A stretch of 64,000 nucleotides of DNA from Microbispora siamensis (GTDB lineage: Bacteria > Actinomycetota > Actinomycetes > Streptosporangiales > Streptosporangiaceae), in NCBI RefSeq assembly GCF_016863095.1, contig NZ_BOOF01000055.1, positions 1 through 64,000 of the forward strand. Direction: 5' to 3'. The notes under the pieces were generated by a model. It ran no database searches, was not told the origin of the DNA, and was given only the letters and a program-made list of their open reading frames with translations. Position 1 is the stretch's first letter, and each line of letters opens with the position of its first letter. A program made the translations under genes and the position numbers. Below, piece by piece: positions 50,015-59,611 of this stretch.

Positions 50015-53000
50015 GCACCACCAGGATCGCCATCGTCGGCATGGCGTGCCGCTACCCGGACGCCGCCTCGCCCAAGGAGTTGTGGGAGAACGCGCTGGCC
50101 GGCCGGCGCGCCTTCCGCAGGCTCCCGGACGAGCGGATGCGCCTGGAGGACTACTGGGACCCCGACCCGTCGGTCCCCGACCGGTTCTACGCGCGCACCG
50201 CCGCCGTCATCGAGGGCTACGAGTTCGACCGGCTCCGCTACCGGATCGCCGGCAGCACCTACCGCTCGACCGACCTGACGCACTGGCTCGCCCTCGACAT
50301 GGCGGGCCGTGCGCTGGCCGACGCGGGCTTCCCCGAAGGGGAGGGGCTGGCGCGCGAGCGCACCGGCGTCGTCGTCGGCAACACGCTCACCGGCGAGTTC
50401 ACCCGCGCCAACATCCTGCGCCTGCGCTGGCCGTACGTCCGCCGCACCGTCGCGGCGACGCTGAAGGACCAGGGCTGGGACGACGAGCGGCTGGCCGCGT
50501 TCCTCGCCGACCTCGAGGCCACCTACAAGAGCCCGTTCCCCGAGGTCGACGAGGACACCCTCGCGGGCGGGCTGTCGAACACCATCGCCGGGCGAATCTG
50601 CAACCACTTCGATTTCAACGGCGGCGGCTACACCGTGGACGGCGCCTGCTCCTCCTCGCTGCTGTCGGTGACGACGGCGTGCAAGGCGCTGCTCGACGGC
50701 GACCTGGACGTCGCGCTCGCCGGCGGGGTCGACCTGTCCATCGACCCCTTCGAGATCATCGGTTTCGCGAAGACCGGCGCGCTGGCCAAGGGCGAGATGC
50801 GTCTGTACGACCGGCACTCCAACGGCTTCTGGCCGGGCGAGGGCTGCGGCATGGTCGTGCTGATGCGCGAGTCCGACGCCGTCGAGGCCGGGCGCAGGAT
50901 CTACGCCACGATCGCCGGCTGGGGCGTCTCCTCCGACGGCAAGGGCGGCATGACCAGGCCGGAGGTGAGCGGCTACCGGCTCGCGCTGAGCAGGGCCTAC
51001 GAGCGGGCCGGCTTCGGCATCGAGACGGTCGGGCTGTTCGAGGGCCACGGCACCGGCACCGCGGTCGGCGACGCGACCGAGCTCACCGCGCTGTCACAGG
51101 CCAGGAGCGACGCGGGCCCGGCCGCGGCGCCCGCCGCGATCACCTCGATCAAGGGGATGATCGGGCACGCCAAGGCCGCGGCGGGCATCGCCGGACTGAT
51201 CAAGACCGCGATGGCGGTGCACGAGCAGGTCCTGCCGCCCGCCATCGGCTGCGTCGAGCCGCACCAGATCCTCGCCGAGGACGGTGCTCCGCTGCGCGCG
51301 CTGCGCAAGGCGGAGCCCTGGCCCGAGGGCGTCCCGGTCAGGGCGGGCGTCACCGCCATGGGCTTCGGCGGCATCAACACCCACGTCGTGCTGGAGAGCT
51401 CCGGCCCGCGGCGGCGGGTCCTGCCCACCCGCACCAGGACGCTGGCCGCCTCGCTCCAGGATGCGGAACTGCTGCTGGCCGACGCCGCCTCGCCGCAGGC
51501 GCTGCGCGATCGGCTCGCGGAACTGGCCGAGTTCGTGCCGCGGCTGTCCTACGGCCAGATCGCCGACCTGGCCGCCACCCTGCAGCGGGACCTGCGGGAC
51601 CTGCCGTACCGGGCGGCCGTCGTGGTCTCCTCGCCCGACGACGCCGAGCGGCAGTTGCGGCGGGTGCTGACGGCCCTGGACGGCGGTGAGACCAGCCTGT
51701 TCACCTCCGACGGCCGGGCCTTCCTCGGCCACGCCGACGGCCCCGGCCGGATCGGCTACCTGTTCCCCGGCCAGGGCTCCGGCAGGGGAACCAGCGGGGG
51801 CGCGCTGCGCCGCCGGTTCGCCGAAGTGGAGGAGATCTATGCGCGGGCGGCGCTGCCGTCGTCGGGTGACATGGTGGCCACCGCGGTCGCCCAGCCGCGC
51901 ATCGTCACCGGCTCGATGGCCGGGCTGCGCGCGCTGTCGCTCCTCGGCCTCGACGCGGAGGTCGCGGTCGGACACAGCCTGGGCGAGCTGTCGGCGCTGC
52001 AGTGGGCGGGCGCCCTGGACGAGGACACGCTGCTCGATCTGGCCGCCGCCCGCGGCCGGGCGATGACCGAGCACAGCGCGTCCGGCACCATGGCCGGCGT
52101 CCGGGCCGCCCCGGCGGCCGTCTCCGACCTCATCGCCGGACTGCCGGTGGTGATCGCCGGATACAACGGCCCGGAGCAGACCGTGGTCGCCGGGCCGGTC
52201 GACGCCGTCGAGGAGGTGGGCCGCAGGGCGGCCGACGCCGGGCTGAACTGGACCCGGCTCGCGGTGTCCCACGCCTTCCACTCACCGCTGGTCGCGCCCG
52301 CGGCCGAGGCGTTCGGCGCGCGGCTCGCGGGCGAGTCGTTCGAGCGGATCGGCCGGCGGGTCGTGTCCACCGTGACCGCGGAGCCGCTGCGCCCGGACAC
52401 CGACATCGCGGAACTGCTCACCCGGCAGATCACCGAGCCCGTGCGGTTCACCCAGGCGGTGCAGCTCGCGGCCAAGGACATCGACCTGTTCGTGGAGGTG
52501 GGCCCGGGCCGGGTGCTGACGAACCTCGCATCGGCCGCGACGGACGTGCCCGCGGTCGCGCTCGACACCGACGACGAGTCGCTGGCCGGGCTGCTGCGGG
52601 TGGTCGGCGCGGCGTACGTCGTGGGGGCGCCGGTCCTGCACGAGGAGATCTTCCACGGGCGGCTGGTCCGGCCGCTGGAGATCGGCCAGAAGTTCACCTT
52701 CTTCGCCAGCCCCGCCGAGTCGGCGCCGGAGGTGCGGGTGCGGGCCACGGCCCGCCGCGTCACCGAGCCGGAGACCCCGGCTCCCGCCCGGGACGGCCAG
52801 GCCGCCCCCGCGGGCGCCGTCTCCAGCCTCGACCTGCTACGGCAGCTCGCGGCCGAACGCGCCGAGCTGCCTCTGGAGATGGTGGGCGCGGACAGCAGGC
52901 CGCTCGACGAGCTGCATCTCAGCTCAGTGACGGTCATGCACATCATCGACCAGGCCACCCAGCGGCTGGGCGTTCCGGCCGGGCAGGCGCCGACCAACCT

Positions 53001-55773
53001 CGCCACCGCGAGCCTGCGCGAGCTGGCCGAGGCGCTCGACGCCCTGGCCGTCACCGGCGCGCCCGCGGCTCCGCAGGTGGTGGCTCCGGCCGCCGCCTGG
53101 GCCAGGCCGTTCTCGGTGGACCTCGACGAGGTGCCGCTGCCCGCGCGGGCGGCGGCGGAGGAGGCCGACGGGCGCTGGCAGCTCTTCGCGCCCGCCGGTT
53201 CGCCGCTCGCCGAGCCGCTGCGCGCCGCGCTGGAACGCGGCGGGGTGGGCTCCGGCGTGCTGGTGTGCCTGCCGCCCGATTGCGCGGAGGAGCACGTCGA
53301 GCAGGCGCTGCTCGGCGCGCAGGCGGCCCTGGCCGCCCCGGCGGGCAGCCGCTTCGTCCTGGTGCAGCACGGCCGCGGCGCGGCGGGGCTGGCCAGGACC
53401 CTCCACCAGGAGGCCCCGCACCTGCGCACCACGATCGTGCACGTCCCCGCGACGGCGGACGCCGTGGCGTGGGTCGTGGCCGAGGTGGCCGCCACGAGCG
53501 CGTTCGCGGAGGCCCACTACGACGAGGCCGGAACACGCCGGGTGCCGACCCTGCGCGCCATGCCCGTGCGGGCGGAGGCCGAGCGGCAGCCGCTGGACGC
53601 CTCCGACGTGCTGCTCGTCACCGGCGGCGGCAAGGGCATCACGGCCGAGTGCGCGCTCGCCGTCGCCGCCGACAGCGGCGCGAAGCTGGCCGTGCTCGGG
53701 CGGTCCGACCCGGCCCAGGACGCCGAGCTGGCGGCCAACCTCCGCCGGATGGCCGACTCCGGGGTGACCGTCCACTACGCCCGCGCGGACGTCACGGACG
53801 CCGAGCAGGTGCGCCGGGCCGTCGAGGAGGTGCGCGGCGCGCTCGGGCCGGTCACCGCGGTGCTCCACGGCGCCGGCCGCAACGAGCCCGCCGGGCTGGC
53901 GAGCCTCGACGCGGCCGCGTTCCGGCGCACGTTCGCCCCCAAGGTGGACGGTCTGCGCAACGTGCTCGCCGCGGTCGAGCCGGAGGCGCTGCGCCTGCTG
54001 GTCACGTTCGGCAGCATCATCGGCCGGGCGGGTCTGCACGGCGAGGGGCACTACTCGACGGCCAACGAGTGGCTGGCCGAGCTCACCGCCGAGTTCGCCA
54101 CGGCCCACCCGGGCTGCCGCACGGTGTGCATGGAGTGGTCGGTCTGGTCGGACGTCGGCATGGGCGAGCGGCTGTCGGTCGTGGACGGCCTGGTCCGCAA
54201 GGGGATCACGCCGATCTCGCCGGAGCAGGGCGTGGAGATCATGCGGCGGCTCGTCGCCGACCCCGCCGCGCCGCCGATCGTCGTGATCAGCGGGCGGACC
54301 GAGGGCGTCGGCACCGTCCGCCGGGACCTGCCGCCGCTGCCGCTGCTGCGGTTCGTCGGCACGCCGCTGATCCGCTACCACGGCGTGGAGCTCGTCAGCG
54401 AGGTCGAGATGAACGCCGGCACCGACCTCTACCTCGCCGACCACCTGCTCGACGGCAACCTGCTGTTCCCCGCCGTACTGGGAATGGAGGCGATGTCCCA
54501 GGTCGCCACGGCCGCGGCGGGCCGCGACACCGTGACGGTCATCGAGGACGCCGAGTTCATGCGGCCGATCATCGTGCCGCCGGACGGCAGCACCACGATC
54601 AGGATCGCCGCGGTCGTCACCGGCGACGACACGGCCGAGGTCGCGATCCGCAGCGCGGAGACCGGCTTCGACGTCGAGCACTTCCGGGCCCGGGTGCGCT
54701 TCACCGGCGAGAAGGCGCCGGCGGGGCCGCCCGAGCAGGCCGAGGGCCTGCCCGCGGTGCCGCTGGACCCGGAGCGCGAGATGTACGGCGACGTCCTGTT
54801 CCAGGGCGGCCGCTTCCACCGGCTGCGCCGCTACCACAGGGCCGCGGCCCGCCACGTCGACGCCGACGTGGCGGCCCTGGACCGGGTCGACTGGTTCGCC
54901 GCGTACCTGCCGGCCGACCTGCTGCTCGGCGACCCGGGCATGCGCGACGCGCTCATGCACGGCAATCAGGTCTGCGTTCCGGACGCCACCCTGCTGCCGA
55001 CGGGCGTCGAACGGCTGTGGCCGGGCGGCCCGGGCCTGGCGGAGGCGGGAGAGCTGCGCTACTGCGCGACCGAGCGCTCCCGCGACGGCGACACCTACGT
55101 CTACGACATCGCGGTGCGCGACGCGGCCGGCCAGGTCGTCGAGCGCTGGGAGGGCCTGCGCCTGCAGGCCGTACGCAAGAAGGACGGGCGCGGGCCGTGG
55201 GTCGCCCCGCTGCTGGGCTCCTACCTGGAGCGGACGCTGGAGGACCTCACCGGCGCCCGGGTGGCGGTCGCGGTCGAGCCGTACGACCCGCGGGACGCCG
55301 GCGACGCCGCGGCCCGGACGGCGGTGGCGGCCGGGCGGGCGCTCGGACGGCCCGCCGAGGTGCGCGTGGGCGACGGCGGGCGGCCGGAGGTCGGCGGTCT
55401 CGCCGTGGCGGCCTCCCACGCGGCCGGGCTGACCCTGTGCGCCGTGGCGCCCGGCCCCCTGGGCTGCGCCGTCGTCCCGGTGACCGAGCACCTGGAGTGG
55501 ACCGAGGCGGCGCACGAGGCCCTCGCCGGGCGGGTCGCCGCGGCCACGGGCGAGGCCCCGGGCACCGCGGGGGCCCGGGTGCTGGCCGCGGCCGAGTGCC
55601 TGCGGTCGGCCGGCCTGGCGCCGGACACCCCGCTGACCGTCCTTCCCGCGCAGCGGGACGCCTGGACGGTCCTGGCGGCGGGGGACGGACCACGGATCGC
55701 GACGCTCGTCACGAGCCTGCGGGACGCGGCCGGCCCCGTCGTGGTGGCGGTTCTCACCGAAGGGCGGTCGTAA
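50011..55773 (+). CDS. pksE: Enediyne iterative polyketide synthase PksE
   Basis: 1,920 residues, the usual PksE size; an iterative type I synthase that builds the polyene precursor of the enediyne core from malonyl-CoA. Domains: KS (~1-470) with Cys213 (GACSSS), His346 (GHGTGT) and His386; AT (~590-890) with Ser656 in GHSLGE and His757; ACP (~930-1010) with Ser972 in LHLSSVTV; KR (~1195-1400) with VTGGGKGIT, Ser1335 and Tyr1348; DH (~1470-1740) with His1478 in DHLLDGN; C-terminal PPTase-like domain (~1755-1915). The PPTase keeps AASHAAGLTL and Glu1862, but the metal-binding GCDxE is GCAVVPV (Ala1820, Val1822), so self-activation is doubtful. Confidence 0.95.
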   Translation: MSTTRIAIVGMACRYPDAASPKELWENALAGRRAFRRLPDERMRLEDYWDPDPSVPDRFYARTAAVIEGYEFDRLRYRIAGSTYRSTDLTHWLALDMAGRALADAGFPEGEGLARERTGVVVGNTLTGEFTRANILRLRWPYVRRTVAATLKDQGWDDERLAAFLADLEATYKSPFPEVDEDTLAGGLSNTIAGRICNHFDFNGGGYTVDGACSSSLLSVTTACKALLDGDLDVALAGGVDLSIDPFEIIGFAKTGALAKGEMRLYDRHSNGFWPGEGCGMVVLMRESDAVEAGRRIYATIAGWGVSSDGKGGMTRPEVSGYRLALSRAYERAGFGIETVGLFEGHGTGTAVGDATELTALSQARSDAGPAAAPAAITSIKGMIGHAKAAAGIAGLIKTAMAVHEQVLPPAIGCVEPHQILAEDGAPLRALRKAEPWPEGVPVRAGVTAMGFGGINTHVVLESSGPRRRVLPTRTRTLAASLQDAELLLADAASPQALRDRLAELAEFVPRLSYGQIADLAATLQRDLRDLPYRAAVVVSSPDDAERQLRRVLTALDGGETSLFTSDGRAFLGHADGPGRIGYLFPGQGSGRGTSGGALRRRFAEVEEIYARAALPSSGDMVATAVAQPRIVTGSMAGLRALSLLGLDAEVAVGHSLGELSALQWAGALDEDTLLDLAAARGRAMTEHSASGTMAGVRAAPAAVSDLIAGLPVVIAGYNGPEQTVVAGPVDAVEEVGRRAADAGLNWTRLAVSHAFHSPLVAPAAEAFGARLAGESFERIGRRVVSTVTAEPLRPDTDIAELLTRQITEPVRFTQAVQLAAKDIDLFVEVGPGRVLTNLASAATDVPAVALDTDDESLAGLLRVVGAAYVVGAPVLHEEIFHGRLVRPLEIGQKFTFFASPAESAPEVRVRATARRVTEPETPAPARDGQAAPAGAVSSLDLLRQLAAERAELPLEMVGADSRPLDELHLSSVTVMHIIDQATQRLGVPAGQAPTNLATASLRELAEALDALAVTGAPAAPQVVAPAAAWARPFSVDLDEVPLPARAAAEEADGRWQLFAPAGSPLAEPLRAALERGGVGSGVLVCLPPDCAEEHVEQALLGAQAALAAPAGSRFVLVQHGRGAAGLARTLHQEAPHLRTTIVHVPATADAVAWVVAEVAATSAFAEAHYDEAGTRRVPTLRAMPVRAEAERQPLDASDVLLVTGGGKGITAECALAVAADSGAKLAVLGRSDPAQDAELAANLRRMADSGVTVHYARADVTDAEQVRRAVEEVRGALGPVTAVLHGAGRNEPAGLASLDAAAFRRTFAPKVDGLRNVLAAVEPEALRLLVTFGSIIGRAGLHGEGHYSTANEWLAELTAEFATAHPGCRTVCMEWSVWSDVGMGERLSVVDGLVRKGITPISPEQGVEIMRRLVADPAAPPIVVISGRTEGVGTVRRDLPPLPLLRFVGTPLIRYHGVELVSEVEMNAGTDLYLADHLLDGNLLFPAVLGMEAMSQVATAAAGRDTVTVIEDAEFMRPIIVPPDGSTTIRIAAVVTGDDTAEVAIRSAETGFDVEHFRARVRFTGEKAPAGPPEQAEGLPAVPLDPEREMYGDVLFQGGRFHRLRRYHRAAARHVDADVAALDRVDWFAAYLPADLLLGDPGMRDALMHGNQVCVPDATLLPTGVERLWPGGPGLAEAGELRYCATERSRDGDTYVYDIAVRDAAGQVVERWEGLRLQAVRKKDGRGPWVAPLLGSYLERTLEDLTGARVAVAVEPYDPRDAGDAAARTAVAAGRALGRPAEVRVGDGGRPEVGGLAVAASHAAGLTLCAVAPGPLGCAVVPVTEHLEWTEAAHEALAGRVAAATGEAPGTAGARVLAAAECLRSAGLAPDTPLTVLPAQRDAWTVLAAGDGPRIATLVTSLRDAAGPVVVAVLTEGRS

Positions 55774-55777
55774 ACCG

Positions 55778-56209
55778 ATGGGGAAGTACTTCGAGTACCT
55801 GCACACGGTGGGGTTCGAGGAGACGAACCTCGTCGGCAACGTCTACTACGTCAACTACCTGCGCTGGCAGGGACGCTGCCGGGAGATGTTCCTCAAGGAG
55901 CGCGCGCCGGAGGTGCTCGCCGACGTGCAGGACGACCTGAAGCTGTTCACGCTGAAGGTGGACTGCGAGTTCTTCGCGGAGATCACCGCCTTCGACGAGC
56001 TGTCCATCCGGATGCGCCTGGTCGATCTCACCCAGACGCAGGTCGAGTTCAGCTTCGACTACGTCCGGCTGGACCGCGCCGACGGCCGGGAGACCCTCGT
56101 CGCCCGCGGCCGGCAGCGCGTCGCCTGCATGCGCGGGCCGAACACCCGTACGGCCCCCGCCAGGGTCCCCGAGGCCCTGGTCCGGGCGCTCGAACCGTAC
56201 GCGCCCTAG
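55778..56209 (+). CDS. Enediyne hot-dog thioesterase (SgcE10/CalE7 type)
   Basis: 143 residues of the 4-hydroxybenzoyl-CoA thioesterase fold. The family signature VGFEETNLVGNVYYVNYLRWQGRCREMFL is at residues ~11-39, followed by the central strands LKVDCEFFAEITAFDELSIRMRLVD. In enediyne pathways this enzyme releases the polyene from the PksE acyl carrier protein by hydrolysis. It begins four bases after the pksE stop. Length and motif match enediyne thioesterases rather than housekeeping ones. Confidence 0.93.
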   Translation: MGKYFEYLHTVGFEETNLVGNVYYVNYLRWQGRCREMFLKERAPEVLADVQDDLKLFTLKVDCEFFAEITAFDELSIRMRLVDLTQTQVEFSFDYVRLDRADGRETLVARGRQRVACMRGPNTRTAPARVPEALVRALEPYAP

Positions 56210-56244
56210 GCGCGGCGTCCAGACAACGAGCAGGAGGCATCAGC

Positions 56245-56784
56245 GTGACTGTGCACGACTCCGTCCCCGTGCGGCAGGAGGTGGACGCGAAGGCCCTGCG
56301 GCAGGCGTTCGGCTCCTTCGCGACCGGGGTCACCGTGGTGACGACGGGCGGTCCCATCCCGCACGCCATGACCGCCAACTCCTTCACCTCCGTCTCCCTC
56401 GACCCGGCACTCCTGCTGGTCTGCGTCGACCGCGCCGCGGTCATGCACGGGTGCCTCGCGGAGTCCGGCCTCTTCGGGGTGTCGGTGCTGGCCGCGCACC
56501 AGGAGGCCGAGGCCCGCCACTTCGCCAACCGGCACCGCACCCTGGGCGCCGCGCAGTTCGACAACGTCCCCTGGACGCCCGGCCCGCTGACCGGGACGCC
56601 GCTGATCGACAATGCGATCGCCCGCTTCGAGTGCGAGCTGTGGCGCTCCTACGACGGCGGCGACCACACCGTGTTCATCGGAAGAGTGCTCTCCGTGGAC
56701 CACGAGGCCGACGGTGACGCACTGGTGGTCTACAAGAGCAGGTTCCGGCAGATCATGCCGGACTGGAGTGAGGTGACGGCATGA
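56245..56784 (+). CDS. Flavin reductase (SgcE6-like)
   Basis: 179 residues from GTG 56245 with AGGAGG upstream. A split-beta-barrel flavin reductase: LRQAFGSFATGVTVVTTGG, HAMTANSFTSVSLDPALLLVCVDR (flavin contacts), GLFGVSVLAAHQEAEARHFA and HTVFIGRVLSVDHEADGDALVVYKSRF. It supplies reduced FAD/FMN to partner oxygenases. Homologues (SgcE6) occur in enediyne clusters near the core cassette. Its stop overlaps the P450 start (ATGA). No two-component monooxygenase is present in the cluster, so its partner must be UnbU, the P450 or a protein encoded elsewhere. Confidence 0.9.
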   Translation: MTVHDSVPVRQEVDAKALRQAFGSFATGVTVVTTGGPIPHAMTANSFTSVSLDPALLLVCVDRAAVMHGCLAESGLFGVSVLAAHQEAEARHFANRHRTLGAAQFDNVPWTPGPLTGTPLIDNAIARFECELWRSYDGGDHTVFIGRVLSVDHEADGDALVVYKSRFRQIMPDWSEVTA

Positions 56785-58202
56785 CTCTGACCAGGCGGCG
56801 CGGCCCGGCCGTGACGGGCGCGCCGCCGTCCTCCGGGGGGCGCCGCGCGGTGCCCCCCGGGCCTCCGTTCACGGCCGGGCCGGGTCTGTTCGCCAAGCTG
56901 GTGCGCGACCGCCTGGCGCTCATGACCGTGGCGGCGTCGTACGGCGACGCGGTGAAGCTGTCCATCGGTCCCAAGACCATGTACTTCTTCAACCACCCCG
57001 ACCACGCCAAGCACGTCCTGGCCGACAACAGCGGCAACTACCGCAAGGGGCTCGGCCTGGTGCAGGCCCGGCGGGCCATCGGCGACGGCCTGCTCACCAG
57101 CGAGGGCGAGCTGTGGCGCAAGCAGCGCAGGACGATCCAGCCGCTGTTCCAGAACAAGCGGATCGCCCGGCAGGACGCGGCCATCGCGCAGGAGGCGGCG
57201 GCACTGGTGGAGCGCCTGCGGGCGCACCAGGGGCGCGGACCGGTCGACGTCGTCGGCGAGATGACCGGGCTCACGCTCGGTGTGCTCGGCCGTACGCTGC
57301 TCGACGCCGACCTCGGCTCCTTCGGCGGGATCGGCCACGCGTTCGAGGCCGTGCAGGACCAGGCCATGTTCGAGATGGTGACGCTCGGCCTGGTGCCGAT
57401 GTGGATCCCGCTGCCCAAGCAGCTGCGCTTCCGGCGCGCGCGCCGGGAGCTGCAGCGGGTGGTCGACCACCTGGTGGCCGACCGCCTGGCCAGGCCGGGC
57501 GACGGCGACAACATCGTCTCCCGGCTCATCGACTCGACCGGGCGGGAGACCGACCCCGCGGTGGGGCGCACGCGCATGCGCGACGAGCTGGTCACGCTCC
57601 TGCTCGCCGGCCATGAGACGACGGCCAGCACGCTGTCGTGGACGTTCCACTTGATCGACCACCATCCGGAGGTGCGCGAGCGGCTGCACGCGGAGGCGGT
57701 GGAGGTGCTGGGCGACCGGTTGCCGGTCTACGAGGACCTGCACCGGCTCCGGTACACCGCCATGGTCGTGGAGGAGGTCATGCGTCTCTATCCGCCGGTG
57801 TGGATGCTGCCCCGCCAGGCGGTGAACGACGACGAGATCGGCGGTTATCACGTGCCCGCCGGGGCCGACGTCCTCGTCAGCCCCTACACGCTGCACCGCC
57901 ACCCCGCCTTCTGGGAGGAGCCCGAGCGGTTCGACCCGGAGCGGTTCGACCCGGCGCGGCCCGCGGACCGGCCCCGGTACGCCTACATCCCGTTCGGCGC
58001 CGGGCCCCGGTTCTGCGTCGGCAACCACCTGGGGATGATGGAGGCCACGTTCGTGATCGCGATGGTCGCCCGCGACCTGCGGCTGCGCAACGTGCCGGGG
58101 CGCAAGGTGGTGCCGGAGGCCATGCTGTCCCTGCGGGTCAAGGGCGGGCTTCCGATGACCGTGCATCCGGCGGCGCCCGTCGGCGGGCCGTCCGCCGGGT
58201 AG
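56781..58202 (+). CDS. Cytochrome P450
   Basis: 473 residues. All P450 landmarks are present: I-helix oxygen motif LLLAGHETTAST, ExxR in EEVMR, PERF-like FDPERFDP and the haem loop FGAGPRFCVGN with Cys412. No membrane anchor; the N-terminus is Pro/Arg-rich. The sequence type (LRYTAMVVEEVMRLYPPVWMLPR) resembles the fatty-acid-hydroxylase-like P450s found in enediyne clusters (SgcE7 in the C-1027 cluster is a P450). Last gene of the operon; followed by a strong terminator. It would oxidise the polyene or enediyne intermediate. Confidence 0.92.
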   Translation: MTLTRRRGPAVTGAPPSSGGRRAVPPGPPFTAGPGLFAKLVRDRLALMTVAASYGDAVKLSIGPKTMYFFNHPDHAKHVLADNSGNYRKGLGLVQARRAIGDGLLTSEGELWRKQRRTIQPLFQNKRIARQDAAIAQEAAALVERLRAHQGRGPVDVVGEMTGLTLGVLGRTLLDADLGSFGGIGHAFEAVQDQAMFEMVTLGLVPMWIPLPKQLRFRRARRELQRVVDHLVADRLARPGDGDNIVSRLIDSTGRETDPAVGRTRMRDELVTLLLAGHETTASTLSWTFHLIDHHPEVRERLHAEAVEVLGDRLPVYEDLHRLRYTAMVVEEVMRLYPPVWMLPRQAVNDDEIGGYHVPAGADVLVSPYTLHRHPAFWEEPERFDPERFDPARPADRPRYAYIPFGAGPRFCVGNHLGMMEATFVIAMVARDLRLRNVPGRKVVPEAMLSLRVKGGLPMTVHPAAPVGGPSAG

Positions 58203-58220
58203 CCCGCCGCGGGCAGAGCC

Positions 58221-58255
58221 GGCCGCCCTCCCGGAAACGGGAGGGCGGCCTTTTT
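58221..58255 (+). terminator. Intrinsic terminator of the enediyne operon
   Basis: GGCCGCCCTCCCG (58221-58233), loop GAAA, CGGGAGGGCGGCC (58238-58250) and TTTTT make a textbook 13-pair terminator 19 bases after the P450 stop. It fixes the right end of the core operon. Confidence 0.92.
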
Positions 58256-58498
58256 GCCGCCGGCCCGCCGCCGCCCCGCCGCCGGTTCCTCCGGAGCCCT
58301 CTCCCCGTCCGCCCTGCCGGTGCGCGCGGCGCCGTACCGCGGGCAGCCCAGAGGGAGCCCGCGGAGCAGGCGGCGGTGGGTGAGGAGCGGAGCGAGGGTC
58401 CCGTCGCGACGGCGGAAGGGCGCCACGGTGCGGTCAGGACCGAGGGGAACCGGGTCGGCGCGAGGATCGGCGGCGCCTCCGTCGCGCGGGTGGAGGGG

Positions 58499-59317
58499 TC
58501 AGCGGCTCACGGCGAGCGCGGCGCGCCGCTGAGCGGGGATCGGGGCGGGCGTACGCGGGGCGGGGGACTCGTCCACGCCGTGCTCCGCGGCCAGCAGCTC
58601 GCGCAGCGCGAGCAGCACCGGGGGGTCGAAGGGGGTCATCGGCCGGAGCGGCACCTCGGCGTGCAGGGTCTCGGTGTCCCGGTGGACCGTGATCGGTCCG
58701 AGCCGGCCCACGCACAGTGCCTCGTCGCCCGTGGCGGGGAGGTTGAGCGCGTCCTCGTGGCCCTCCGCGACGGCGTGCGCCAGCAGGTGCCACCTGCCCT
58801 CGGGCACGTTCTCCAGCACGAACGGCCCGGACTCGCGGACGAACGTGTAGCTGACGGGCCAGCCTTCGAGGATCCGGTCGGGGAACAGCCCGGCGAACAC
58901 GGGAGTGCCGCGCAGCGGGGAGGAGATCCTTCCGAGGACGGTGGCGGTGCCCGTGGGGGCCGGGACGGAGACCGCCGGCCGCACCGAGTGGAGCTGGCGG
59001 TACCGGGTGGGCGACACGCCGACGCTGCCGGTGAAGCGGGAGCTGAAGGTGCCGACGCTGGAGTAGCCCACGCGGTGGCTGATGTCGGTGACGGTCAGCG
59101 AGGTCGACGACAGCAGGCGCTTGGCCTCGCGCAGCCGTACGGCCGAGAGGAAACGGCCCGGGGACAGGCCGGTGACCCGCTGGAAGACCCGGGAGAAGTG
59201 GAACTTGCTGAACATGGCTGTGCGCGCCATGTCGTCGATCGTCAGTTGTTCGCCGAGGTTCTCCTGCATGCTCTGCACGACCCGCAGCACCGCTGCATTG
59301 ATCACTTCGTCCATCAT
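58499..59317 (-). CDS. AraC-family regulator
   Basis: 272 residues. The AraC double helix-turn-helix is at the N-terminus (residues ~5-105: VVQSMQENLGEQLTIDDMARTAMFSKFHFSRVFQRVTGLSPGRFL; LLSSTSLTVTDISHRVGYSSVGTFSSRFTGSVGVSPTRYRQ), with an unknown ~160-residue C-terminal domain that may bind a ligand (VSYTFVRESGPFVLENVPEGRWHLLAHA). It ends ~245 bases past the enediyne operon terminator and reads towards it. It could regulate the cluster, but the location alone does not prove it. The 294-base region before its start (59318-59611) has no gene. Confidence 0.87.
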   Translation of the reverse strand: MMDEVINAAVLRVVQSMQENLGEQLTIDDMARTAMFSKFHFSRVFQRVTGLSPGRFLSAVRLREAKRLLSSTSLTVTDISHRVGYSSVGTFSSRFTGSVGVSPTRYRQLHSVRPAVSVPAPTGTATVLGRISSPLRGTPVFAGLFPDRILEGWPVSYTFVRESGPFVLENVPEGRWHLLAHAVAEGHEDALNLPATGDEALCVGRLGPITVHRDTETLHAEVPLRPMTPFDPPVLLALRELLAAEHGVDESPAPRTPAPIPAQRRAALAVSR

Positions 59318-59611
59318 TCACCCCGTGCTTCGGAGCCGCCGTATCGAATTCACGTCAGATCAACCGCGAATATGAGGTGACCGAGCGATGCCGTCCCGCC
59401 GTCACTCGGGTAAATGGCCGGCGGGTGCAGCCGCCTTATTTCCTGTCCGTTTCTTTTCGGTTGCGTGCCGCCCGAATGATGGCGGGATCGGCCGGTTCGC
59501 ATATTTACACGCGACGTTGCGCGGAAAACGCTGCACGGGTCGGGAAGTTTTTCTGACCAAATATGTCCGGTGGTCCGCCGGTCACAATCCGTGCATGCGA
59601 CCGGCCGGGGG

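Noticed and set aside
52002-55940. Very long second plus-strand frame (1,312 codons) inside pksE
   Set aside because: Out of frame with all PksE domains and made of Arg/Gly/Ala low-complexity sequence; a GC-skew shadow.
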